Part shown: positions 24,101 to 35,900 of the stretch, in pieces
How positions within the stretch are numbered: position 1 is the first letter of the stretch
Layout: every line of letters starts with the position of its first letter
Origin: Closterium sp. NIES-65
Lineage: Eukaryota > Streptophyta > Zygnematophyceae > Desmidiales > Closteriaceae
DNA length: 64,000 nucleotides
Reading direction: 5' to 3'
Assembly: GCA_948144175.1 (NCBI GenBank)
Contig: CANXME010002094.1
Span: forward strand, 1 to 64,000
Made by a program: the position numbers and the translations under genes
Notes under the pieces: generated by a model
What the model saw: the letters and a program-made list of their open reading frames with translations, nothing else
What the model was told of the DNA's origin: nothing
Databases searched by the model: none

Positions 24101-27100
24101 CTCCGCAGTAGCACCCTCAGGCCCAGCACCCCCAGCAGTAGCACCCCCAGGCTCAGCACCCCCGCGCACAGCACCCCCAGAGTCAGCACCCCCAGGCTCA
24201 GCACCCGCAGCAGCACCAGAGTCACCAGTAACCTCGACCGGGTCAACGGCGTCTACCTGGGACACACCTGAGGGGGCAGGAACCTGAGGGGGGAGGGGGT
24301 CTACCGGGGGGGGAACCGGCACAAGGAAGTCCGGGGGAGGGGGGAGGGAAGGAGTGCGGTAGGGGAAGAGACGGTAGAAGGGGACGGACTCGTCGAACGT
24401 GACGTCCTGGGAGGACAGAACACGACGAGAGGAGGGGTGGTAAAACTGCCACCCTGGGGCGTCAGTGGGGAAGCCAAGGAAGACACAGGGAGCAGCACGA
24501 GGGGACAGCTTGTCCGCAGACAAGTCGCGGACAAACGCCCGAGATCCCCAGACACGGAACACAGACGCATCGCCAACCTTCCCCGTCCACAGCAAGGCTG
24601 GGGACATCGCAGGCCGAGAGACCCGGGGGTGAAGGTTGAGCTGATGCGCTGCGTACCTCACCGCAAACGGCCACAGAAAATGGGGGGCAGCCGCATGCAT
24701 CATGGACGTACGAGCGACATCCATGACCATGCCAATGCGGCGCTTAGCAATCCCATTTTGCTGTGGTGAGTCCGGAAGCGCAAAGGTCTGGCGGATCCCC
24801 CGTGCACGACAGTAGTCCCGTAGAAGGCGAGAAGAGAACTCTCCGCCTCGGTCAGAGTGCAGACGCAGAACAGGAAAGTCCGAGCCGAAGCTCTTCCTGA
24901 GCTGGAGACGAGCCTCGCGGATCCAGTCGATCAGCACCTCAGTGACCGCACCCTTGCTGCGCAAGGGTAGGACTGTGGTGTAACGCGAGTAGTCGTCAAC
25001 CACCAACAGGAAGTAGCGCTCGTAACCCTGCCCACGGACGGGGGCTGGGCCCCACACATCCATGTGAAGCGTCTGCAGGGGAGCCTCTGTCGGGGGGAAG
25101 TGGGAGGAGTGAGGAGTAGCCCGGAGGCGACCCTCAACACAGGGGACACAGGAAGGTCCTGGCCCGGAGGGGAGAGGAGGGAGAGACTGGGGAAGACCAG
25201 GGACAAGGACACGGGAAGCCATGCTCCGAAGACGGGGCAAGGAGGGGTGGCCAAGACGGTGGTGCCACAGGAGAGTCTCGTGAGACAGGAGGCGACAAGA
25301 ACAGGGGGCAGACTCAGGACCTGACCGGGACGCAGAAGCAAGCACCTGACCCGACGCAGCCACCTGACCAGACGCAGGGACAGGAGGAGACTCAACGGTC
25401 AGGGTGTAGAGACTCGACCCCGGCCGACGCGAGAACGTGGCCAGGTGTCGGCCTGTGCGTGCCTCCGTGCAGTGGGTCACCCGCTGCCTCGCAGGAGTGA
25501 ACTGGTGAACCCCCACATCCTGCAGGTCCGCTCCACTCACCAAGTTCGTAGAGAACGAGGGAAGGTACAGACCCGACAGGGTGCCCGAAGGGGCAGCCGG
25601 ACACGGGAGGACAGTGGAGAAGTGAGACAGGACAGGACCCCCAGAGGGGTCAGCAAGGGAGACCGCAACCGGCCGGCCGAGCGGCGTAAGGGTAGTGCGG
25701 TCTCGAAAGAAGGAGCGAGAAGCTCCGGAGTCAAGTGTGAAAGTGAGGGAGGACGAGGACGACGCAGTACCTGAGAGCGCAGTCTCACCAGTACCTGAGA
25801 GCACAGACGCACTGGCACCTAGAGCAGCAGCCTCACAAGCACCTAGCGCAGCAGTACCAATGCCCGGGTCGGGCTGGAAACAACGGTAACCCTCATTCTC
25901 CTCACTATAATCCACAACATACATAGCAGCAAGGATAGCATCAAAATCAAGATCAAAGATCGCTACACCAGCCCTGAGAAGCTCATCCCAGCGAGGGATC
26001 TCACTAGCCCCAGGGAACTGCTGACGCCAAGCGTCCGTCAGGCGGCCAAAGCAGCGCTGGGTGGCGTGGGCACCCCCACACTGCTCACCCGCGCGGTCGC
26101 CGGAACGAAGAACGTAGGTGCAGGGACCAGTACCCCCATCCCTCTGACGCCCAGCGTACCACTCACGAAGCTGCTGAGGCGGAGGGATGTCCCGCGAGCG
26201 CTGCTGCTGCTGCCGCTGCGAGCGCTGGCCACCACCACCGCCGCTACGCTGCTGGGTACCACCTCGACCAGCTCCACCTCCTCCACCACCACCGCCTCCT
26301 CCGCTGCCGCCTCCACCGCCTCCACCTCCGCCGCCTCCACCACCGCCGCTGCCTCCACCACCACCGCTGGCACCACCACCACCGTCTCCGCCACTGCTGC
26401 CACCACCACCACCACCCCCGCCACTAGTCCCGCCGCCACCCCCACTCCCTCCGCCGCCACCGCCGCCACCGCCACCGCCCCCTCCAGCTCCACCCGCGCC
26501 CTTGCCCCCCTTGCCCTTGCTGGAGCGACGTCTCCCACTAGGGGCAGACGCCGCGCCGACCGACTCAAGACCAAGCAGGTCGGCAGCAGCAGCAGAGGCA
26601 ACAGAGGGCAGCAAGGGGGAAGGAGAGCACCCCTCAAAGATGGGGGTGCGAGGGTCACCACGAGAAGCACCTACAGCGACTATGCTCTTCTCCGCTGCGA
26701 GGAGGGCCTTCTCGAGGAGGTCGACGGTGAGGGTGGTGGGACAGACTGCGAGAAAGTGGTCCCTGACGACGCGAAGGGAGTCAGGGAGGCGCGCGACTAC
26801 GTAGTAGAGAGCGATGTACATGGGGGGGGGGTTCTTAGCGCAGAACTCAGCAGGAAGGGCGGCGCGGTAGCGAGTGTCACTAGTGCGGAGGTGCGTAATG
26901 AGGTCAGCGACAGTGGGAAAGGCAGAGAGGTCAGGAAAGAGGTAGGGAAGCATGAGACGGCTCAGTGCAGCAGTGGCAGGGGAGGAGTAGCGCGCAACTA
27001 CAGCGTCGTACAAGGTCTGAGCACTCTTGTACTGACTAAAGTGCGCACGCTCAGAGGTAGGGAGGTGGCGACGCACAGCAAGACGTGCAGCAGCATCGCG

Positions 27101-27399
27101 GGTGGCCCACTTAGAGCGGACAGTGGGATCAGCATCAGTAGCAGGAGCAGGAGAGGCGCCAGAGGTGAGGTCAAAGAGAGAAAGGTCGTCAGCCCTGTCG
27201 CACTGTAAGAACAGCTGCAGGTCGTCTAACCAGACCTCAAAAATCAATGGCGCGACCCTCAGCGTCAAAAGCTAGGACACTAGGGGTAGCCATGGCGACG
27301 ACAGCGACGCAGTGCAAGCAGTAGGGAAAGAGCTCGCAGTGTCAGTGGGACTGTGCTCACCAGGCAGGGCAGGTCGTGCAGCTACGCAGAAAGGCGGCT

Positions 27400-28110
27400 C
27401 AGCGACCGGGCGGCTCGGGTGCACAGCGGCTCGGCTCCCGGGCGGCTCGGTGGCTGGGCGGCTCGGGCGCAGGGCGGCTCGGCTCCCGGGCGGCTCTGCA
27501 GCAGGGCGGCTCGGGTCCCGGGCGGCTCGGCTGCTGGGGCGGCTCGGCTGGGAGATGCAGGGGCGGGGCCGTCAGGTGCAGCGGCGGGTCGACCGGTGCA
27601 GTGGCGGGCCGGCAGGTGCAGCGGCGGGCCGGCAGGTGCAGCGGCGGGCCGGCAGGTGCAGCGGCGGGCCGGCAGGTGCAGCGGCGGGCCGGCAGGTGCG
27701 GGCGGCGGGCCGTAGGGTGCAGCGGCGGGCCGTAGGGTGCAGCGGCGGGCCGGCAGGTGCAGCGGCGGGGCCGTCAGGTGAAGCGGCGGGCCGCTGGGTG
27801 CAGCGGCTGGCCGGCAGGTGCAGCGGCGGGCCGGCAGGAGCAGCGGCGGGCCGGCAGGAGCAGCGGCGGGGCCGTCAGGTGAGGCGGCGGGCCGGCAGGA
27901 GCAGCGGCGGGCCGTAGGGTGCAGCGGCGGGGCCGTCAGAGGCGGCGGGCCGTAGGGTGCAGCAGCGGGCCGTAGGGTGCAGCGGCGGGGCCGTCAGAGG
28001 CGGCGGCGGGGCCGCGGCAGTAGAGGCGGGGCCGCGTCAGGGGAGGCGGCAGGACTGCGTCAAGCAGGCGGCGGGGCCGCGATCAGGAGAGGTGGCGGGG
28101 CCGCGTCTGA
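27400..28110 (-). repeat. GC-rich tandem leader repeat of element E
   Basis: On the plus strand, copies of GCAGCGGCGGGCCGGCAGGT and shorter variants follow one another between the primer-binding site and gag of element E. A second theme, CGGCTCGGCTCCCGGGCGG, fills 27400-27550. The array sits where element A has its own unrelated array, so the lineage keeps a repetitive leader whose sequence turns over. Confidence 0.88.
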
Positions 28111-28241
28111 GGGACAGCGGGGCCGCGAGGGAAAAGGCGACCCGAGGGGTCGCTAAAAAAAAAAAAAAAAGGGCGCGCCTCGGGGCGCGCTTCGGTGGGC
28201 CCTAAAAAAAACGGTCCTAAGGCAGGACCCGCTCTATACCA

Positions 28242-28372
28242 TGTGAAGCAAGGAAAACAGGAATGAAATGACTAAGTCAGAGTTGGGTACAAATACAACC
28301 CTAGAAAGCTGTACCCCATATGTGCTACCCCACTATAGCCTACAAACATGCATCAGTCATAATACTCTGACA
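28242..28372 (-). repeat. 5' LTR of element E
   Basis: This 131-bp LTR is identical to the other copy. It is followed on the plus strand by GTCAT, the target repeat, and then by the continuation of element D. Confidence 0.95.
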
Positions 28373-31300
28373 GTCATCACTGTCGCCAATAACCAGAACC
28401 TGCGCACACGACGGCAAGGGGTAGTGCAACTTCAGTCACGAGAGACAAATGTTGTACTGCAAATGTCAAAAGTCCTGATAGCAGAAGGTCTTGGTTACAA
28501 CTTACTGAGCGTCAGTCAGTTGATGGCGAAAGGCATACATCTGGAAGCCGACAGTACCACCTAGGAGTTCAAACTGTACCACGGGAAGGGCGGCCTCTAC
28601 ATCGGAAAGGCGATTCTGAAGAACAATGTCTTCGTCCTCGACTTCGTCCCAGACCTGGGCACCGCAGACAGTGACGGGATCGTCACCTTCACATCCTTGA
28701 CGCACCCGCCGGATCTCGACCCCGACTTCAGTCCGGAAGGCTTCTGGTATTCACATACCATTCCTGAAGCAGAACGAACACGTGCGTTAGTAACAATACA
28801 ACATTTGGCAGCAGCAGAGACAACATCGGCAGCAGCAGAAGCAGCAGCAGAGACAACATCAGCAGCAGCAAAAACATCGTCGGCAGCAGCAGGAACAACG
28901 ACACCAGTCCTCGTTGACGAAGCACCACCAACACCCGCACAGCAGCTAAATCCAACTCAACGGGAAGTCCACAGAAGCGCAAACTTCATCGCCAGCTTCT
29001 ACTCCAACTCCGACGCGTATCAACGCTCACCCGGACACCGCGCCTCCGAAGACATCTGGCACGCACGCATGGGACACCCAAGCAACACTGTGTTAAACAA
29101 CACAATAAGAGCAGGAGTCCTTGACAAGGACTCATTACTACTACTCGACGGCAAAGAACTTCAACGAGCACGAGGAACTTGTCTTACCTGCCCCGAAGCC
29201 GACTTACCACATCGGCCGTTCATTCCTCATCACAACCCGAGCGCACCCGCGTACGCACCACTCGAGAAGGTGTACAGCGATATCCTTTTCAATTGGGAAC
29301 CAGGACAAGTTACATACAACTACACGATCACCCTCATCGACTCCGCCACCCGTTACGTCTGGCACCTTAACCTGCCCAGCCGCGACATGGCACTCGCAGC
29401 CTTCGCTGCCTGGCTACCAGTAGCAGAGAGGGAGTCGGGCGCACAACTGAAAAGCTTCCAGTCAGACGGAGGGGGAGAATACACTTCTCAGCGATTCAAG
29501 CAGTACCTGGCGGAAAGGGGAATCAAGCAGCTCCTCTCTCTTCCCTACGCCCATCAGCAGCAAGGTGTGGCAGAAAGAATGAACACGACTCTGCAGAACA
29601 GCATGCGCAAACTGTTACGTGGCATGCGACTACCCAACCACCAGTGGCCTGCAGCAATGGACCACGTCGTCATGCTCCACAACTTGATGTCGTCGTCTTC
29701 ACTTCCGAACAACGCGTCACCGCATCTGCTGTGGACAGGGAAACAGGGCAGCCCAAAAATGTTACGAGTTTTCGGGTGCATGGTACAGTACCGGCCCCCA
29801 GAAGCACGAGCGGGAAGATTTTCACAACACGCACAGTGGGGACTGCACCTCGGCATCGAAAAGAACTACAACGCGTGGAAAATCTTCGACGTCCACTCCA
29901 AGAAAACAGTAGCAGCACGTGACGTAATTTTCTACGAACGACTCACGCTTCAGACATACCTTGCCAACTTGCACGATAATGAAGATCCCACAGGTGGCTT
30001 TCGTGGTGACCGAGCCTTCGCCTCAGCAGCGGACGAAGCAGACTGGGACGAGCAGAATGTGGACAACGCACCAGAAGAAGCCGGACCTCTCCCGTTTTGC
30101 TCCGTCAACGTCCCCATGGACGAAGACAACCCTCGCGAAAGCGCCAACGCCGAAGTCTTCTACCACTTCGCCGACAACGGTTACGTAACACCTGCGACAG
30201 CCAACACCCACGAAGCAGAACGGATAGGGCCGAATTTCATACCCGACCCAGAAGCGGGAGACGAAGCAGCTTATCCCGAGGACACAACACTTCCCCGCTA
30301 CTCACAGACTGGACTGCAGATTCTCGGCCTCGTCACCACAGTCCACGGCACCTCTCTACCTGAGGAGCCTGCGACGGTTCAGCAGGCTCTGGGGGGGGAA
30401 TACAGGGAAAAATGGCGTGAAGCCATGGACAGAGAGTTAAAGGCGCTGGAGGAACGGAACACCTGGAAAATTGTCCCCATCAGCGTGGCAAGGAATAAGA
30501 CCATTCTCACCGGGAAATGGGTCTTCCGCATTAAAACGAAAGCAGACGGCACAATTGAGAAATTCAAAGCACGCTGGGTTGTGCGTGGATTCGATCAGGA
30601 GCACGGACGGGACTTCACCGAGACATTCGCCCCGGTCAGCCGACATACCTCACTTCAAATTCTCCTCGCGATCGCCGCTATGATGAAGAAGAAGCTACGG
30701 CAAATCGATGTCGCCAACGCGTTCCTCTACGAACCTGTCGACGCGGAAATCTTCGTCGAGCTCCCACATGGTATCCACGGGGAACCGAACCAAGTCTGTC
30801 AACTGCGGAAATCGCTCTACGGGATCAAGCAAGCTCCGCGGCTATGGCAACAGTACCTACACGCTCGCCTCACTCGCATCGGATTCCGTCAACTGCCTCA
30901 CGACCAAGGGATGTACCGACTCACCAAAGACACCGACTACATTCTGTTGATCGTCTACGTAGACGACTTACTCTACATCGGCTCTAGTGACGACATCACC
31001 ACCTGGTTCGAAGGGGAGCTACAGAAGGACCTCACACTCACGGTCTCTTCTAGCGTCACACAGTATCTCGGCTTAAACATTCGGGAAGAAGAAGGCGCGA
31101 TCTACCTCAACGCCGCTAAGTACGCCGACACCATCGCCAAACGCTTCGCGCTCACACCTACCACCATTTCTACGCCCTACCGCTACACGACAGGAAACCA
31201 CAATGAAGGATCCTCTCTACTTTAATCCGCCGGGATACGCGACTACCAGAGAAAGCTGGGCTGCCTTCTCTTTGCAGCCGTCACCTGCCGCCCAGATCTA

Positions 31301-31944
31301 TCCTACTCCGCAAGCCAACTCGCCACCTACCTCAAAAGACCTGAAGCAGAACACTTGGCGGAGCTCGACCGCGCTCTCCACTACTTCGTCAGTACCTCTA
31401 CGATCGGTCTGACCTACTACAAGAACACAACTACACCGACGAAATTAATCGGCTACGTCGACGCAGATCACGCTGGCGACTCAGACAATAGGCGCTCCCG
31501 CACTGGCTACATCTACCGCCTCGAACCTATCGGACCGATCTCCTGGCAATCGAGCAAGCAGGAACTAATCGCTCTCTCGTCAGCTGAAGCAGAATATATT
31601 GCACTCTGCTCAGCCACCAAGGAAGGACTCCATCTTCGCGAGCTGCTGGAAGAAGCGAAGCTAGCCGAGTTACCCAACTTCACTTTGTTCTGCGACAACC
31701 AATCTGCGATTCGCATCGCCAACAAAAGTGGATTCGCGAACAGAACGAAGCATATCGCTCTGCGATACTTCTTCGTGAAAGATGAGATCGAGAAGGGGAA
31801 ACTTGAACTATCCTACTGTCCCACGTCCGAGATGGCAACTGACTACTTGACCAAGAAGCTCGGAAAACAGAAGTTCGAGTACTGCATGCTGCTGACTGGA
31901 CAAAGCCACGTCACCATCAGCGACACTCCAGAAGCGAAGGGGAG

Positions 31945-32380
31945 TGTTGGGAACAAACAATCTTAAGCGCCTCTGTCGTGTCGAAACACCAAGACACAAG
32001 CGAAGCAGCGCATATGGAGGCACCAGCGAGTCAACCCTCGGAGGTTGATGTAACCGCTGGAGGTTACGTGAAAGTCAAAGGTCAGCGACCTTTGACCTGA
32101 CAAATGCAGCGCGACAGCAAGGACACACAACCGACTCGACATTGAGCAGTTGCCCGAGTCGCACTGTATCAAACCGCAACAGTAAAGTAGTTATAATGTC
32201 TCTTCATATTCTCTGTATTCGTATATATATTCTTGTATCTCTTTGCTTTAATCAACTTACTTTGCCCTCACATACTAGCACAAGGTGGTTCAAATACCTT
32301 ACTTAAAACGCTTCCGCTACTACATCACTTTACTCAGACTTTAACTCTACCAAAGATCCTAAAGGGCACTCAGCCCAACA
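31945..32380 (+). repeat. 3' LTR of element D
   Basis: This 436-bp LTR is preceded by the purine tract GAAGCGAAGGGGAG. The family hairpin is at 32074-32096. The 5' LTR of element C resumes directly after it at 32381. Confidence 0.95.
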
Positions 32381-32748
32381 AATTTAAGGGTTGTGAACCA
32401 CCTTGCGCTAGTATGTGAGGGCAAAGTAAGTTGATGAAAGCAAAGAGATACAGGATTATATAAGAGTACAAGGAATACGAAGAGATACGGTTATAACTAC
32501 TTTACTGTTGCTGTTGCGGTTCGATACAGCGACGACTCGGGCAACTGCTCTGTAGCGAGTCAGTTGTGTGTCCTTGCTGTCGTGCTGTACTTGTCAGGTC
32601 AAAGGTCGCTGACCTTTGACTTTCGCGTAACCTCTAGCAACCGCTCAACCTCCGAGGGTTGACTCGCCGGTGCTTCGATATACTTCGCTTCGCTTCTGAC
32701 TTGGTGTTTTGACACGACAGAGGCGCTTAGGACCGATTGTTTCCAACA
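32381..32748 (-). repeat. 5' LTR of element C, second piece
   Basis: This is the remainder of the split LTR. It ends TTTCCAACA and is followed by CTTAC (32749-32753). The family hairpin lies at 32598-32620. The outer end of the nest is only 198 bp downstream of the stop codon of the RPL7-like gene. Confidence 0.94.
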
Positions 32749-32946
32749 CTTACTAGGGTGTTTGCACTTACGAATGATTACACGCACATGGAACGGTTGG
32801 ATAAGATTGTTACCGTACACCCTTACCATCATTCCTCCAGCTTGGAGTTCACAGGTATGGCAATGGCAACATCCTAGAAAGAAATGACACAATCTAATCA
32901 TTGCAGCAAAATAACAAAGAAAACCATTATCAAACAAACACCAATA

Positions 32947-35900
32947 TCATGCCATTTGGCGAATGAGGTCATTGATCTCAACTCCCCTATTCCCAGCCTC
33001 CCCTCCCTTGTTGAACCACCCGGCCTTGCTGAACTTGCCCCTGGGAGCGGCGAGGCGGAAAGGCCAAAGAAAGCCAGTCACTTGCAGGAAGTGCGGCCCC
33101 ACTGTAGCGATCTCGTGAATCAAATCCTCGATACAGATGATGCCTGTGCTGCCTAGTGCCTGCAGGGAGCGAAGCAAGTAGCGAGGGGCGTGGGGCAAAG
33201 CAGCAGAGGAGTGTGAGAAATTGAAGGGGAGTAATGGAGCACCAGCACTCGATTTAAAGCCCACCTGCTCTACAATAACGTTGTCAGCGAGGGACACTCG
33301 CCGCCACCCACCCCTTAGCCCCCCCCTTCCCCATCCAGTTTTGAGACGGCAAGCTCAAAACTCCCAACTTTTAGACATCTCAGAAACGTAAGCTCACCTG
33401 TTCAACAATAGCGTTGTCAGTGAGGGGCACTCGCCGCCACCCCTTGGCCTCCTCTGCTGCATCCACCGGCCCCGTCCACCCCGCCATCGCCTCCTCCTTC
33501 CTAGGCGCCCCCACCACCGCCTCTGCCTTCCCATGCAGGTTCTAAAGTGCCTGAAACAGGCAACAACTACCAGCTCACCTGTTCAACAATAGCGTTGTCA
33601 GTGAGCGGCACTCGCCGCCACCCCTTGGCCTCCTCCTCTGGATTTACCGGCCCCGTCCACCCCACCATCGCCTCCGGCTTTCTAGGCTCTCCCACCACCA
33701 TCGCCCCACTACCCCCTGCCCCTTCTGCTGCTCCCCCCTGCCTTGCTTCCACCTCTTTGGCCTCTCCCTCCCCTCCCTCGTCCCCCTCTGCTTCCTCATC
33801 CCCCTCCGCTTGCTCCTCCCCTTCCCCTGCGTCTTCCCCCTCTTCGCCTTCCTCCCCCTCGTCGTCACCTTCCCCCTCCTCTTGCTGCCGTATGCGTGCC
33901 ACGCCTCGCTTCATAATGAGCGCGCGCACTGAGGATAGGTTGGGGAACCTGAGTGGGGGTTGGGAGTATACAGTGGGTTGATGCGGGAAGATGGGGGAAG
34001 GAGGGTAAGGGGGGAGGGGGAGGCAGGGAAGTGCGCCCACGCCTTGCTTCAATATGAGCGCGCGCGCTGATGAAAGGTTGGGGAATCTGGAAGATGGGGG
34101 AAGTGTGTGGGGGGGTGGTGGGGGAACTAGGATGAGGGGAAGTGGGTGAGAGTGGGTGCAGGTTCAGGAACCCGAGAGGAAAAAGAGAGAGCCGGAAGGA
34201 AAGGGTGAGAAGCGTGCAACGATTAAAGCTGGTTATGGAAAAGAGCGAGGGAGAGAGAGGAGGGAGGAGAGGGCAAAGAAATCGAGATGAAGACACGGGG
34301 GGAACAGAGCAAGAGAGAGTGAGGGTGGGGAGAGAGGGTGAAAGAGAGGGAAGGAACGGAACACAGGAGTGGGAACTGAGAGAGAGAGAGGAAATTGGAA
34401 GGGGGTGGTGGTGGTGTTACAATAGGGAGTGAGGGAGTGAGGGAGGAAAGGCGGGAGGGAGGGAGGGAGGGAGGGAGGGAGGGAGGGAGGGAGGGAGGGA
34501 GGGAGGGAAAGAGGGAAAGAGGGAGGGAGGGAGGGAGGGAAAGAGGGAAAGAGGGAGGGAGGGAAGGAGGCATTTCAGAAAGGAGGGAGGGCGCACCCGA
34601 AGGTGACGTAGGGCTCGACGAGTTGCAGCATTTGAGCCGTGCGGTCCGTGGCTCGCAGGAAGACGCCCGAGTTGAGCTGCAGAGGGGAAGGTGAGGGAGG
34701 GGAGAGAGAGCGAAAGGGAGGAGGTGTGTGTGTGTGTAGGGGGAGAGGTGCGCGGATAAGGAGGGGGGAGAGGGAAGGAGGGGACGGAGGGAGCGAACGA
34801 CAATTAGGGCGCGTGTGTGGGGGAATGCCATGGGGACTCCACAGCCACCTGCGCGGATCTAGTAATTAACCGCGTCAGCAGCAGCAGCGGCGGCGGCGGC
34901 GGCGGCCGCGGCAGCGGCGGCAGCAGTGTGGTTACCTCTGTAAGTCGGAGCATCTTGAGTATACTCCGCGACTGCTTCGTCATTTCGTGTTGCACCCTGC
35001 ACACACGTGGAGATGATTGGGTAAACAGAGAGGCAACCAGATACAAGTGGGAATACTAGGGTTAGATAGTAAAGAATGAAAATGCGATGATTAACACGCA
35101 ATGGCCATGTCGACGCAACAATGGCGAATATGTGTCAAAGCGCGCCGTGTGATAATGCACTGCAGCCCTCACTCATCCCCACACTCACTCTCACTCCTCC
35201 CTGCCATTCACTCTCTACTCTCGCCCACCTCTCCCCTCTCCATTCAACTCCCCCCCTACTCCTCCCCCATCCCCCACTTACCCGCGGATCCGCACGGCAA
35301 ACAGCAGCTTCAGGTTCGTCCCCGCCAAAACGCCCCCCTTGTCCTCCCCCTTCCCCGAGCTTATCCGCTCCGCCGCTTTCTGCGCCGCCTTCAGCTTCCG
35401 CCGCGCCAGCCTCCGCTGCGCCGCGCTCCCCCCGCCCGCCACCACCGGCTTCAGCTGCACCCGCCGCCCCACCACCTGGTCCGCGCGCACGCGCTTAGCA
35501 TCGCGCTCCTGTTGCGGACGTGGGAAAGCGGAAGCGGAAGCGCGCGGGGAGAGGGAGGGAGGGGGGAATAGAGGGGAACTTGACGCAAACGCCCAACTCC
35601 GAAACCACGCGTTGCCCCATCACGTTTTACCAGCCGCGAGCGTCGCTCCCGTTGCAAGGAGAACGGACAGGAGGGAGGGGTGGGTGGGAGAAAACCGGTG
35701 GTCACCAAAACCCGAACCCTTATGCCCTAGCTCCTAAAACCCTGGTATTCGAACCAGGGGCAGTCCGCACCACTCTCCCAGTCATCAACATCCACCGACT
35801 GCTGGCACGTTAAACCCTACACATGCAGCCCTCAACCCTGATCTCCAACTCGGTCCAGCGAGTTATTCAAAGACACCCCCCTGCGCGCCGAGCCTGTCCA

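Larger units (their letters stand above)
21047..28372 (-). mobile_element. Ty1/copia LTR retrotransposon, young and nearly whole (element E)
   Basis: This minus-strand element was inserted in the protease region of element D, with the target repeat GTCAT at 21042-21046 and 28373-28377. Its 131-bp LTRs (21047-21177 and 28242-28372) are identical by eye, so insertion is very recent. A primer-binding site (TGGTATAGAGCGGG on the minus strand) lies at about 28228-28241. The parts, right to left, are a GC-rich leader array (about 28110-27400), gag with a Gly-rich tail and a Cys/His cluster (about 27290-26000), protease with DSGA (about 25750), integrase (about 25350-24500), a repetitive Gly-Ala-Glu-Pro linker (about 24300-23600), reverse transcriptase (about 22920-22050, YVDDL core near 22360) and RNase H (about 21900-21320). 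One open frame of about 1,950 codons spans gag to RNase H, so the element looks nearly whole. Element A at 173-7636 is an older relative. Confidence 0.96.
19022..32380 (+). mobile_element. Ty1/copia LTR retrotransposon nested in the LTR of element C (element D)
   Basis: This plus-strand member of the same family as C was inserted into the 5' LTR of C. Its LTRs are 19022-19456 and 31945-32380. The target repeat is AATTA/AATTT. A primer-binding site TGGTATGAGAGC starts at 19457. The parts are gag (about 19660-20900, with a zinc knuckle CHLCKTSGHPRTHC), a protease region (about 20960-21046, continuing beyond the insert from 28373), integrase (about 29050-29900), reverse transcriptase (about 30400-31200, VYVDDLLY core) and RNase H (about 31350-31940). 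It is interrupted by element E at 21047-28372 and is otherwise broken by few breaks. Without E it is about 6.0 kb. Its LTRs differ at about 10 of 435 positions, similar to the divergence of C. Confidence 0.95.
11890..32748 (-). mobile_element. Ty1/copia LTR retrotransposon, minus strand, host of the nest (element C)
   Basis: The outer element of the nest reads right to left. Its 3' LTR is 11890-12332. Its 5' LTR is split into 18942-19021 and 32381-32748 by insertion of element D. The 5-bp target repeat CTTAC occurs at 11885-11889 and 32749-32753, which ties the two distant ends together. The parts are a primer-binding site at 18930-18941, gag (about 18940-17550, with a CX2CX4HX4C zinc knuckle), a protease region (about 17450-17100), integrase (about 16560-15300, with an HHCC-type N-terminus), reverse transcriptase (interrupted by element F at 13558-14924) and RNase H (about 12900-12340). 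Once D, E and F are discounted, the element is about 6.1 kb. It is broken, apart from the insertions by roughly a few breaks. Its two LTRs differ at about 9-10 of 443 positions, near 2 percent. Confidence 0.95.

Noticed and set aside
22295-24271. Plus-strand ORFs of 243 and 297 codons inside element E
   Set aside because: They are antisense to the continuous minus-strand coding region of the element.
33547-33981. Plus-strand Ser/Pro-rich ORF of 144 codons
   Set aside because: It is antisense to the acidic segment of RPL7-like exon 5.
35740-35840. tRNA T-arm-like hairpin CCTGGTTCGAATACCAGG on the minus strand in RPL7-like intron 1
   Set aside because: No matching D arm, anticodon arm or acceptor stem could be found at the proper distances.
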